A stretch of DNA of 64,000 nucleotides from Chloroflexota bacterium (GTDB lineage Bacteria > Chloroflexota > Anaerolineae > Anaerolineales > Villigracilaceae), in contig JAKOVF010000361.1 in assembly GCA_029782225.1 (NCBI GenBank), positions 1 through 64,000 of the forward strand, in the 5' to 3' direction. A program made the translations under genes and the position numbers. The notes beneath the pieces are model-generated. The model was given only the letters and a program-made list of their open reading frames with translations. It made no database searches and was not told the DNA's origin. Positions 32,621 to 40,486 of this stretch are shown here, piece by piece (the first letter of the stretch is position 1; each line of letters starts with the position of its first letter).

Positions 32621-32941
32621 ATGTGCTGTCTCACTACCATTTTTCTGGTGCTCGGTTCACGGATCGCCATTTTGGTATGGTGGCTCACGGACCCGCAGCG
32701 CTTCAATCTCGCTTTTAAGAACTGGGCTTTGCCAGGCATTTACACCTTCCCGGTATGGCTCTCTACATTGCTGGGTGGCATTTTCCTGCCGTGGACGACC
32801 CTGGCGTATCTCTATGTCTTTCCGGGGGGCATCGTTGGCTACGAGTGGATCGTGCTTGGGGTCGGGCTTTTGGTCGACCTGGCCGGGCATGGCGGCAGCT
32901 ACCGCCACCGCGACCGCATCCGAGGTTATCGAAGAAGTTAG
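32621..32941 (+). CDS. Small membrane protein
   Basis: 106 residues with three hydrophobic helices (LTTIFLVLGSRIAILVWWL, then YTFPVWLSTLLGGIFLPW, then WIVLGVGLLVDLAG) and a basic His/Arg-rich C-terminus. I recognise the DPQRFN and FLPWTTLAYLYV segments as common in small Chloroflexota membrane proteins, but no function is known. The start at 32621 has AGAGG nearby; an in-frame ATG at 32585 does not. Confidence 0.65.
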   Translation: MCCLTTIFLVLGSRIAILVWWLTDPQRFNLAFKNWALPGIYTFPVWLSTLLGGIFLPWTTLAYLYVFPGGIVGYEWIVLGVGLLVDLAGHGGSYRHRDRIRGYRRS

Positions 32942-32965
32942 AAAATACAAGATGGAGAAGGAGCG

Positions 32966-34093
32966 TTGAATTTGAATAGGAGCGCTATTTCTTTAGGGCG
33001 TATTTTGGGAATCCCGATCGGAGTGGATTATTCCTGGTTCTTAATCTTCGCCTTGCTCACCTGGTCGCTAGCCACAAGTTACTTTCCAGCAGAATTTAAG
33101 GACTGGCCCGTGACACAGTATTGGATTGTGGGCGCGGTGACCGTGATCTTCATGTTTGGCAGTGTTCTGCTGCATGAACTGGGACATTCGGTGGTGGCCT
33201 TGCGCTATAAAGTTCCGGTACGCAGCATTACGCTCTTCGTGTTTGGCGGTGTTGCCCAAATCGGAGCCGAACCGCCCAGTGCCATCGCTGAATTCTGGAT
33301 TGCCATAGCCGGCCCTATTACGAGTTTTGCTCTGGCGATTTTCTTTAGCCTGCTGCAACCCGTGGTCAGTACATTCGCTCCAGTACTGGCCCTCGCAAAG
33401 TATTTGGCATATATCAACGGCACGCTGGGACTCTTCAACCTGATCCCCGGGTTCCCGCTGGATGGCGGTCGCGTCTTTCGAGCGGTTGTTTGGGGTATCA
33501 CAAAGAGTTTGAACCGAGCTACCCTAATCGCCGCCAATCTGGGTCGTTTTATTGCATATCTCTTTATCATCTTCGGCGTGTGGCAGATGTTCAGCGGTAA
33601 TTTCGGCAATGGCTTGTGGATTGCCTTTATCGGCTGGTTCCTGGAAAGTGCCGCATCGTCACAGATCCGCCAACAAACGATCCATGACCTGTTGGAGGGC
33701 CATCATGTGGCAGATGCAATGCGCCGTGACTACACCGCGGTTTTGCCCGGTACTACCCTCGAACAGTTGGTCAATCAGCATATCCTTGGGAACGGTCAGC
33801 GCAGTTTGGTTGTCAAACAGGATGACCGAGTGACTGGCTTAGTGACGTTACATAATGTCAAAGCCATTCCGGCTTCTGATTGGTCAACCACAACAGCCGC
33901 CCAGGTGATGATACCGGTCACAAAGATGAAATGCACATGGCCGGGGGCGGAATTGACAGACGCTCTTGGAGAAATGGATCGGGATGGTGTCAACCAATTG
34001 CCGGTCATGGATGGTTATCAGATTCTTGGTGTGCTGGGCCGAGACGATGTGATCAGCTTTTTGCGCACCTTGAGTGAGTTCAGACGCCATTAA
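32966..34093 (+). CDS. Site-2-type metalloprotease (M50) with CBS domains
   Basis: 375 residues. A TTG start follows GGAGAAGGAGCG. The zinc motif is HELGH (SVLLHELGHSVVALRY), and the distal zinc Asp lies in NLIPGFPLDGGRVFRAV. After six membrane segments, a C-terminal pair of CBS domains runs from about residue 245 (HVADAMRRDYTAVLPGTTLEQ and QVMIPVTKMKCTWPGAELTDAL). This is the bacterial M50/CBS (SpoIVFB-like) subgroup, which cleaves membrane substrates and may be gated by nucleotides bound to CBS. Confidence 0.92.
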   Translation: MNLNRSAISLGRILGIPIGVDYSWFLIFALLTWSLATSYFPAEFKDWPVTQYWIVGAVTVIFMFGSVLLHELGHSVVALRYKVPVRSITLFVFGGVAQIGAEPPSAIAEFWIAIAGPITSFALAIFFSLLQPVVSTFAPVLALAKYLAYINGTLGLFNLIPGFPLDGGRVFRAVVWGITKSLNRATLIAANLGRFIAYLFIIFGVWQMFSGNFGNGLWIAFIGWFLESAASSQIRQQTIHDLLEGHHVADAMRRDYTAVLPGTTLEQLVNQHILGNGQRSLVVKQDDRVTGLVTLHNVKAIPASDWSTTTAAQVMIPVTKMKCTWPGAELTDALGEMDRDGVNQLPVMDGYQILGVLGRDDVISFLRTLSEFRRH

Positions 34094-34171
34094 ACCATCC
34101 TCTGGAGAGATGGCATTGTTTGGGAATAAACCCGTTATCAAAACCCTGTATCGTTGAACATGGAGAGCAGG

Positions 34172-34870
34172 ATGCCTCAAACGCCACACATCGAAAAACA
34201 TTTTACAGGTTCCGAAGCCGTGAGAGACATCGTAATTGGAATGTCTGATGGGCTGACGGTACCCTTTGCACTCGCAGCGGGACTCTCCGGGATTGCCAAT
34301 TCGACCGCCATCGTCATCACCGGAGGGCTGGCTGAGATCGCGGCCGGGTCCATCGCCATGGGGTTGGGCGGCTACCTCGCAGCCAGAAGCGATGTTGAGC
34401 ACTACGCCAGCGAACGGGAGACCGAACGGCGCGAGGTGGAAACAATCCCTGCCAAAGAAAAAGAGGAGGTGGAACAACTGCTATTAGCTTATGGTCTCGA
34501 AAAAGAGCAGAGCATCCTTGTAACCGATGCTTTGAGTCAACGTCCCGAGGCATGGATTGATTTCATGATGCGCTTCGAGTTGGGGCTCGAAAAACCGGAT
34601 CCGAAACGGGCATTGACGAGCGCTCTGACGATTGGCTCATCCTACATTGCAGGCGGGTTGATTCCGCTGGCCCCGTACATCCTGATTCACACAGCAGGGA
34701 CTGCCCTCGGGTTCTCGGTCGTTTTCACTCTCGTGGCTCTGTTGATCTTTGGGTACGTTAAAGGTCGTTTCACCGGGGCGCGTCCCCTTCGCAGTGCACT
34801 TCAAACCGCGCTGATCGGCGGACTCGCCGCAGCCGCGGCCTTTGGCCTGGCCAAATTGATTTCGAGGTGA
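34172..34870 (+). CDS. VIT1/CCC1-family iron/manganese transporter
   Basis: 232 residues. SEAVRDIVIGMSDGLTVPFALAAGL (in part) and GGLAEIAAGSIAMGLGGYLAARS are diagnostic of the VIT family; a metal-binding acidic insert (ERETERREVETIPAKEKEEVE) lies between helices 2 and 3. C-terminal helices complete five membrane spans. The family moves Fe2+ or Mn2+ across membranes. Candidate starts are at 34154 (TTG), 34160 and 34172; the last has GGAGAGCAGG. The stop overlaps the GTG of the next gene. Confidence 0.9.
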   Translation: MPQTPHIEKHFTGSEAVRDIVIGMSDGLTVPFALAAGLSGIANSTAIVITGGLAEIAAGSIAMGLGGYLAARSDVEHYASERETERREVETIPAKEKEEVEQLLLAYGLEKEQSILVTDALSQRPEAWIDFMMRFELGLEKPDPKRALTSALTIGSSYIAGGLIPLAPYILIHTAGTALGFSVVFTLVALLIFGYVKGRFTGARPLRSALQTALIGGLAAAAAFGLAKLISR

Positions 34871-36384
34871 GAGATCCTGTGAATACAAATGAAAAACATC
34901 ATCGCGCGATTCTACAGAGCATTGCCCACAGGGCGATGCTGGAGCGGGGCTTGCTCCCTGATTTTTCCAGTGAGGCACTTGCTGAGCTTGCGCGGCTTCA
35001 GATACCAGCAGTAACGGAGAATTCGTCAGCCGAAGGTTCCCCTGGGATTCGAGATTTGAGGAATCTTCTCTGGGCTTCCATCGACAACGATGACTCGCGT
35101 GACCTCGATCAGCTTACCGTTGCCGAGGCAATACCCCCGGATAGGGTGAAGATTCTCGTTGCCATTGCAGATGTGGACTCTTCCATTCCAGATGGATCAG
35201 CGATTGATCAACACGCGCGCACTAACACCACATCGGTCTACACCGCCGCTGAGATATTTCCGATGCTTCCTGAAAAGGTTTCCACCGACATTACATCCCT
35301 GAATTTCAATGAGGATCGCCTTGCCATCGTTGTTGAAATGGTGATCGGTCCCGATGGATCGCTGGAAGATTCAAAAATCTACAGAGCCTGGGTACACAAT
35401 TATGCAAAACTTGCCTACAACAGCGTGGCGGCATGGCTGGATAATAAAGGGCCCATTCCAGCAGCAATCAATGCCGTGAAAGGACTGGCTGAAAACCTGC
35501 AACTGCAGGACCGAACGGCGCAGAGCATGAAAAATTTGCGGCATGTTCATGGAGCGCTGAGCCTGGAGACCATTGAAGCTAAACCGGTATTCGACGGCGA
35601 TCAAATTCAGTCTCTCGAAATAGAGGAAAAGAATCGCGCCAAGGAGATCATTGAAGACTTCATGATCGCGGCGAACGGCGTGACCGCGCGCTATCTCTCG
35701 GCCATGAAGTTTCCCTCGATCCGCCGCGTGGTGCGAACGCCCAAACGCTGGGATCGGATTGTTGAAATTGCCGGGGAACACAAGTTCGGGCTTCCTCAGG
35801 TCCCGGATTCAAAAGCTTTGGAGGAGTTTCTGGTCCGGGAAAAAGCCGCAGATCCGCTTCGATTCCCCGACCTTTCCCTGGCGGTGATCAAGCTTCTGGG
35901 AAACGGCGAATATATTGCCGAACTTCCTGAAGAGAACGTTTCCGGCCACTTTGGCCTGGCAGTCAAGGATTATGCTCACTCTACTGCTCCCAATCGCCGC
36001 TATCCTGATTTGCTTACTCAACGCTTGTTGAAAGCAGCCCTGGAGGAGAAAGCCGCGCCTTACACCAAGGATGACCTGGATGTTCTGGCGACCCATTGCA
36101 CCGAAGCAGAGGACGCAGCAAACAAAGTCGAACGGCAGGTTGGGAAATCTGCCGCGGCGCTCCTCCTCGAATCAAGGATTGGAGAGCAGTTTGACTCGAT
36201 TGTCACAGGCGCTTCCGAGAAAGGAACGTGGGTCCGTTTGCTTACAGTGCCAGTTGAAGGCAAGCTTGTACGTGGATTCGAAGGCCTGGATGTCGGTGAA
36301 CGGGTCCGGGTGCAGTTGATCGATACAAATGTCGAACAGGGATATATCGACTTCAAGAAAGTCGGTTCTTCCAGCCATGGATAA
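34867..36384 (+). CDS. RNB-domain ribonuclease (RNase II/R-like)
   Basis: 505 residues. The catalytic RNB core shows SIDNDDSRDLDQL with acidic metal ligands, VAIADVDSSIPDGS, and the distal HSTAPNRRYPDLLTQRLL. A C-terminal S1-like stretch includes ASEKGTWVRLLTVPVEGK. It lacks the two N-terminal cold-shock domains of RNase R/II and is shorter than either. RNB enzymes degrade RNA 3' to 5'. GTG at 34867 overlaps the VIT stop, with an alternative GTG at 34879. Confidence 0.9.
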   Translation: MRDPVNTNEKHHRAILQSIAHRAMLERGLLPDFSSEALAELARLQIPAVTENSSAEGSPGIRDLRNLLWASIDNDDSRDLDQLTVAEAIPPDRVKILVAIADVDSSIPDGSAIDQHARTNTTSVYTAAEIFPMLPEKVSTDITSLNFNEDRLAIVVEMVIGPDGSLEDSKIYRAWVHNYAKLAYNSVAAWLDNKGPIPAAINAVKGLAENLQLQDRTAQSMKNLRHVHGALSLETIEAKPVFDGDQIQSLEIEEKNRAKEIIEDFMIAANGVTARYLSAMKFPSIRRVVRTPKRWDRIVEIAGEHKFGLPQVPDSKALEEFLVREKAADPLRFPDLSLAVIKLLGNGEYIAELPEENVSGHFGLAVKDYAHSTAPNRRYPDLLTQRLLKAALEEKAAPYTKDDLDVLATHCTEAEDAANKVERQVGKSAAALLLESRIGEQFDSIVTGASEKGTWVRLLTVPVEGKLVRGFEGLDVGERVRVQLIDTNVEQGYIDFKKVGSSSHG

Positions 36385-36394
36385 GGAGAGTCTT

Positions 36395-36799
36395 ATGAAA
36401 AAGCAAATTGGTTTGTGGGTTGACCATCGGGAAGCGATTATCATAATTCTCACGGACAGTGGTGAAGAATTCAAGCATATCACCTCAGATAACGGAAAAC
36501 ATATCCGATATTCTGGTAGTTCCCATTCCAAAACCCCCGAAGGATCAAAAGAGGTGACCTCAGAAGACCAGAGAGACCGGAAATTTGGCAATAGTCTCAA
36601 CAAGTTTTACGATGAGATTATCTCAAATATCCGCGATGCAGACTCCATCCAGATATTTGGTCCGGGGGAGGCAAAAGGTGAACTGGAGAAACGTATCGAA
36701 CGCGAAGGCCTCAAAGCGCACGTCCTTGCCATTGAAACGGCGGACAAAATGACTGATCGCCAGATTTCGGCAAAAGTCCAAGAACGTTTTTTGGCTTAG
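36395..36799 (+). CDS. Conserved hypothetical protein (possible eRF1-like fold)
   Basis: 134 residues from the ATG at 36395, preceded by AAGGAGAGTCTT. It shows QIGLWVDHREAIIIILTDSG at the start, then LNKFYDEIISNIRDADSIQIFGPGEAKGELEKR (in parts), then ADKMTDRQISAKVQERF. I recall this family as widespread and unannotated; the GPGEAKGEL loop and beta/alpha order recall eRF1 domain 3 or Pelota-like folds. An in-frame start at 36329 would overlap the RNB gene. Confidence 0.6.
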   Translation: MKKQIGLWVDHREAIIIILTDSGEEFKHITSDNGKHIRYSGSSHSKTPEGSKEVTSEDQRDRKFGNSLNKFYDEIISNIRDADSIQIFGPGEAKGELEKRIEREGLKAHVLAIETADKMTDRQISAKVQERFLA

Positions 36800-36872
36800 G
36801 TACCCACAGAGAATTCAGTTGTGGTCATCGGCCGCCATTCCTGCTGGTACCCTGGGCGAAAGGTTGGCGAGG

Positions 36873-36914
36873 AAAGCAGAAGCGGCAGAGATTTATATCT
36901 GCCGCTTCTGCTTT
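36873..36914 (+). terminator. Strong hairpin between convergent units
   Basis: A 17-bp perfect stem, AAAGCAGAAGCGGCAGA (36873-36889) with TCTGCCGCTTCTGCTTT (36898-36914), and an 8-base loop. It could terminate either strand. It lies about 60 bases before repeat family 2 copy A. Confidence 0.75.
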
Positions 36915-36974
36915 CACCTAATCAGCCAACCAGCTTTTGAGGGATTGTCTGATAAGTGATACATCTGAACACTG

Positions 36975-37052
36975 ACGTGCGGCCTACGCGCTTGCGAAAT
37001 TCATACCCATATATATGATATTTACAACTCTGGACAGATCCGGTTGCGGTTG
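36975..37052 (-). repeat. Repeat family 2, copy A
   Basis: On the plus strand it holds GGCCTACGCGCTTGCGAAAT, then TTCATACCCATATATATG, then TGGACAGATCCGGTTGCGG. It aligns with copy C (56041-56121) along nearly its whole length and with copy B (43384-43437) in its central ATACCC part. With the adjacent hairpin it would form, on the minus strand, a unit of conserved box followed by a terminator-like stem. Except for this and the hairpin, the gap 36800-37081 shows nothing else. Confidence 0.6.
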
Positions 37053-37081
37053 AAAGGGGAAGAAGACAGCACCATCAATAC

Positions 37082-37579
37082 CTACAATACCCAGCCCACC
37101 AACGGCCCGAAAAGGAAAAGACCGATGCCAAACGCAGTATGATTCATCAAACTACGAAGTCTTGCGTGCGTAGGATTTGACATCTTTGATGCAGCGAATC
37201 CGAGTCCAAATGACGGTTGCATGATGAAGAATGGTGCCAGGACCGTGACGACGCCGAACACGAGTGCGGGAATCAGTGTTGGATGCTGAAGCCAGTTGTT
37301 GCCTGCGAGTGCAGCGAAAGCGATGGCAAACGTAATACCGATCATGTAGTGTGCGATCCATCCTACCGTGCATTCCCGACTTTTTTGCGGAACGGATGCA
37401 ATATTCGAATGTCTAAAGCTTCCTTCCGGCATATATCGAAGCCAGCGCCCAACCAGACAAAAGTTGGGCGCTGCAATGTTAAAGGCAAGTTTGAGAAACA
37501 GCGCCCACAGATCTGTGGTGAGAGTTGCACCAAGCCCAATGGAGATCACCCTAATGAAGGAGAGAGCCTGATTACTCAT
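37082..37579 (-). CDS. DUF2938 family membrane protein
   Basis: 165 residues, several membrane helices. GLGATLTTDLWALFLKLAF, then GRWLRYMPEGSF, then GWIAHYMIGITFAIAF and PFFIMQPSFGLGFAASK match DUF2938, a family of unknown function. Its start overlaps the stop of the gene before it (minus-strand order), so it is the last gene of the operon. It probably shares regulation by the LuxR-type protein encoded at 40487-43213. Confidence 0.85.
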   Translation of the reverse strand: MSNQALSFIRVISIGLGATLTTDLWALFLKLAFNIAAPNFCLVGRWLRYMPEGSFRHSNIASVPQKSRECTVGWIAHYMIGITFAIAFAALAGNNWLQHPTLIPALVFGVVTVLAPFFIMQPSFGLGFAASKMSNPTHARLRSLMNHTAFGIGLFLFGPLVGWVL

Positions 37580-37856
37580 GAGTCACCTGTTTATCAGCTG
37601 ACGTATCATTCGGGCTGGGTTCAACGGAATTCAACGAAAGTAACGGCATTCCCAGGTCGCGTACCTTCTTCAATATTCCATGCAAAGCAGCCTGGTCGAT
37701 CACTGTGCCGGTCAAGAGTGTATTGCCGTTACCATCCAACTTGATCGTCAATCCCTCAAACCAATCCATTCGCTGGCGACCCAGATGACCCTTGAGTTTG
37801 ATCTCATAGACCATCGGTTGATCTGCATCACTTTCCGGGGTGCGTTTGCTTGACAT
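37572..37856 (-). CDS. Conserved small hypothetical protein next to oxidoreductase
   Basis: 94 residues from the ATG at 37856. The core [20 protein letters not shown], then [19 protein letters not shown], then [14 protein letters not shown] is common next to oxidoreductases in many bacteria but has no known function. It overlaps both neighbours (oxidoreductase end at 37828, DUF2938 start at 37579), which shows tight coupling. An in-frame start at 37910 would reach further into the oxidoreductase gene. Confidence 0.7.
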   Translation of the reverse strand: MSSKRTPESDADQPMVYEIKLKGHLGRQRMDWFEGLTIKLDGNGNTLLTGTVIDQAALHGILKKVRDLGMPLLSLNSVEPSPNDTSADKQVTHE

Positions 37857-38772
37857 TCTTTTGTTCCAAGGAGATAACGACATTGCCCTTTTTGCGTCCT
37901 GTGTCAACATACCGGTGCGCTTCGACCATATCCTCCAGTGGATAGCATCGGTCGATGACTACTTTGAGCTTGCCTGCCTCGATTAGTTCTTTAATGGCAA
38001 CCAAATTATCCATGCCTTCTTTCGTACTGAGCTTGGCCATTGACACGTAGGTTCCGTCCGCCTTGAGAATTTTCGAGTATTGTGATTTCGGAAATTTCGC
38101 CAGCGTATCAAAGATGACATCATATCGCTCTTCTCTTGATGAAAAATCCTCTTTTGTGTAATCGATAACGTGATCGGCACCCAGAGATTTCACCATCTTG
38201 ATATTGGATGTACTGCAAACCCCGGTCACTTCTGCGCCGAAATATTTTGCCAACTGGACGGCATAGGTACCAACACTTCCTGAAGCGCCGTAGATCAGGA
38301 CTTTTTGTCCACGTTGGATATTTCCTTTTCGGAGCAGGCGCAGTGCGGTAGTTGCACCGATGGGAAGGGCTGCCGCCTCCTCATAGGTTATATTGGCTGG
38401 TTTTATCGTCACCATCGCATTTTCAGGCAGGCATTTGTATTCGGCATAGCCGCCAAAGTTCTCTGTGAGGGTTGAAGCGAAGACCTGGTCACCGACCTTG
38501 AAGCGGGTTACGTTTTTACCAATTGCTTCCACGACACCCGCAAGCTCCATCCCGTAGATCGGTTGTCTGGGTTTTGTGAGACCTAATGTTAGTCGGGCGG
38601 GGAGCCAGAACAAGGGAGGGACAGTAAAGCTCCGCATTCTGAAATCGCCCATGGTGACAGTGGTTGCATGCACTTTGACCAAGATTTCATTGTCTTTGGG
38701 TGTCGGTTTCTCGATCTCTTTGAGTTGAAGAACTTCGGGACCACCATATTGGGTTGCTACAATTGCTTTCAT
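37828..38772 (-). CDS. NAD(P)-dependent zinc-less medium-chain oxidoreductase (quinone oxidoreductase-like)
   Basis: 314 residues. A GroES-like N-terminal domain is present ([17 protein letters not shown], then [15 protein letters not shown]). The nucleotide-binding fold follows with [21 protein letters not shown]. The catalytic zinc Cys/His cluster of alcohol dehydrogenases is absent, so it should be a quinone- or enoyl-type reductase. Preceded on its strand by AAAGGAG. It is part of the five-gene minus-strand set below the MalT-like regulator. Confidence 0.9.
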   Translation of the reverse strand: MKAIVATQYGGPEVLQLKEIEKPTPKDNEILVKVHATTVTMGDFRMRSFTVPPLFWLPARLTLGLTKPRQPIYGMELAGVVEAIGKNVTRFKVGDQVFASTLTENFGGYAEYKCLPENAMVTIKPANITYEEAAALPIGATTALRLLRKGNIQRGQKVLIYGASGSVGTYAVQLAKYFGAEVTGVCSTSNIKMVKSLGADHVIDYTKEDFSSREERYDVIFDTLAKFPKSQYSKILKADGTYVSMAKLSTKEGMDNLVAIKELIEAGKLKVVIDRCYPLEDMVEAHRYVDTGRKKGNVVISLEQKNVKQTHPGK

Positions 38773-38817
38773 TTAGGACTCCTTTTTTGAAAAAATAAGT
38801 GAAGTTGATATCGATAT

Positions 38818-39507
38818 TCAAACCCATGCGGTGCGGGTTTGCCTGATTGAACTCTTGCGGATGCTCCATTCAGCCACGGCAAGATTGATCACCCAGGCTG
38901 CGCCCATCAATAGAGCATTTTCAAATTCATTCAGCTTGCCAAAGAGCAGGGCTCCAGCCATGCCGGTCAGCACTTGTGTACCTGCTCCCATTCCGATGGC
39001 ATAGGCACGTGTCATCCAGGCTTGGTGCTGAGCAACGTCCCGCCTCCGGATCGAGATGAATCCAAGGATGATGGACAGGATCATGCCCGATCCGAAAAAG
39101 AGGCGCAGTACGTAAAGCAGGTTGCTGGCACCCTCCGGATACGGATAAAAGAGAGTCATCCAGAGTCCTGAAAATCCAACCAATAAACCGAATGGAAGCA
39201 GGAGCCGCCCCACCCAGCGGTGCCATTTGAGCCCGCGCTGCCAGAGGCGACTCACGAATTGGAATGCTCCCAATAAGGCGTAGACGGTGGAGCTAATAAT
39301 ATGAATCACAACAGGCGAAGGGGATGCAAAGAAGCGTGCATTTGCCGGGGTGATTTCTGCGCCGCTTATCAACTGGCTTAAGCGGACGGCGCCAAATGTA
39401 AGCGGAAGGATGCTGAGTAGGATCAGCCCGGCTGGCACCCACCATGGCGTTCGAGTTTTTCTTGCAGGTACATTGATTCGACCGTTATTTTGGATAATTG
39501 CTTTCAT
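38818..39507 (-). CDS. DUF2306 family membrane protein
   Basis: 229 residues with six or seven hydrophobic helices. ARFFASPSPVVIHIISSTVYAL, LKWHRWVGRLLLPFGLLVG and RRDVAQHQAWMTRAYAI (each a part of DUF2306) are visible, with conserved histidines that may hold heme or metal. GAAGGAGACAAAG precedes the start at 39507; an in-frame ATG at 39522 has none. Function unknown. Confidence 0.82.
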   Translation of the reverse strand: MKAIIQNNGRINVPARKTRTPWWVPAGLILLSILPLTFGAVRLSQLISGAEITPANARFFASPSPVVIHIISSTVYALLGAFQFVSRLWQRGLKWHRWVGRLLLPFGLLVGFSGLWMTLFYPYPEGASNLLYVLRLFFGSGMILSIILGFISIRRRDVAQHQAWMTRAYAIGMGAGTQVLTGMAGALLFGKLNEFENALLMGAAWVINLAVAEWSIRKSSIRQTRTAWV

Positions 39508-39582
39508 CTTTGTCTCCTTCAAAAGAACTTGTTTGTTTTCAGAGACAAGCGGTTATACAACCGCTTGTCTCTGAAAGAAATT

Positions 39583-40314
39583 TCAAGCAACCTTGCTCGC
39601 TTCCGGCATGCCAGTTCTCTGGTCGATCAAGGATGGCGATGTTTTCACACGGCGTTCAAAAACGAGAGTGAGTCCCAGCCATGCCATGGCAAGCCCGTTC
39701 GGTACCATCACCAGGGGCTGGTGCTCAGGGGAAACAAGGAGCGCACCAACAGGAGCCAGGGTGGCGCCAACGACAAACAAAGCACCTGCCCAGCGTGGCA
39801 GAACACCGGCGCGGAATGTGGCGAGGCCAAACAGCAAGGGTCCCAGGAGATACATGATGTCAGCTATCTTCGAAAGGGTTGGGAGAATCCCGAAGTCGAT
39901 CTGGCTGGGAGCACCGCTAAAGACCCCAAGGAAACCTTCCACAAATGCCGGATACTCGGTCGCCAGACGCGGCAGGATGAATGCTTCCACGAAGGAAAAG
40001 CCGCTCACCAGCGCCATCCAGACGGTAAACAGGAGGAAGCCTGCCAAACCCAGCCAACCGGACTTTTCCGCCTGCCGGACATACAGCCCTGCCATCCCAA
40101 ATAGTCCGAAGAAACCCAGGGCAAACGCAAAAATGTGTACATTTACCCAGGTAGCGGTAGTGACGGCTTCAGGAACGTTCAGTGGATGGAACATCCCGAT
40201 AACGATGAAACATAGCCCTGCCAACACGGCAGATACACCTGCCAGCCGCATGACAGCGGATGCGGTCATCTTCGGTTTGCTCTCCTTGATTGAGATCTTT
40301 CCTTTAGTGTTCAT
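39583..40314 (-). CDS. Multi-pass membrane protein of unknown function
   Basis: 243 residues. After a charged N-terminus of about 18 residues come six or more hydrophobic helices (VLAGLCFIVIGMFHPL, FALGFFGLFGMAGLYV, PLLFGLATFRAGVLPRW, MAWLGLTLVFERR). The SFVEAFILPRLA segment is distinctive, but I do not know a named family. AGGAGACAAACAA precedes the start at 40314. It is the first gene after the regulator and the nearest to the MalT-box-like repeats. Confidence 0.7.
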   Translation of the reverse strand: MNTKGKISIKESKPKMTASAVMRLAGVSAVLAGLCFIVIGMFHPLNVPEAVTTATWVNVHIFAFALGFFGLFGMAGLYVRQAEKSGWLGLAGFLLFTVWMALVSGFSFVEAFILPRLATEYPAFVEGFLGVFSGAPSQIDFGILPTLSKIADIMYLLGPLLFGLATFRAGVLPRWAGALFVVGATLAPVGALLVSPEHQPLVMVPNGLAMAWLGLTLVFERRVKTSPSLIDQRTGMPEASKVA

Positions 40315-40390
40315 TTGTTTGTCTCCTTTTGAACCTGTAAAATCGGCGTCGCCGCCTGTTTGGATCCGATTGAAGACAATATACAAATTA

Positions 40391-40436
40391 ATGTGGGGAG
40401 ATGTCGTCCCCACATGTGGGGATTTGGTGTGGGGAG
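40391..40436 (-). promoter_or_regulatory. MalT-box-like repeats before the membrane gene set
   Basis: Three direct copies of TGTGGGGA (40392-40399, 40415-40422, 40428-40435) each continue as GGGGAG or GGGGAT, the core of known MalT boxes (GGGGA-T/G-GAGG). The middle one forms a perfect palindrome, TCCCCACATGTGGGGA (40407-40422). They lie 77 to 122 bases upstream of the minus-strand gene starting at 40314, and downstream of the MalT-like regulator gene. Operator function is inferred. Confidence 0.55.
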
Positions 40437-40440
40437 AATC

Positions 40441-40463
40441 GAAAAGCCCCGCTTCCGGCGGGG
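40441..40463 (-). terminator. Intrinsic terminator of the LuxR-type regulator gene
   Basis: On the minus strand CCCCGC pairs with GCGGGG around CGGAA, followed by CTTTTC. It lies 24 bases after the regulator's stop codon and separates it from the operon it may control. Confidence 0.7.
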
Positions 40464-40486
40464 TTTGGGATTTTGTGATTTCAGAC

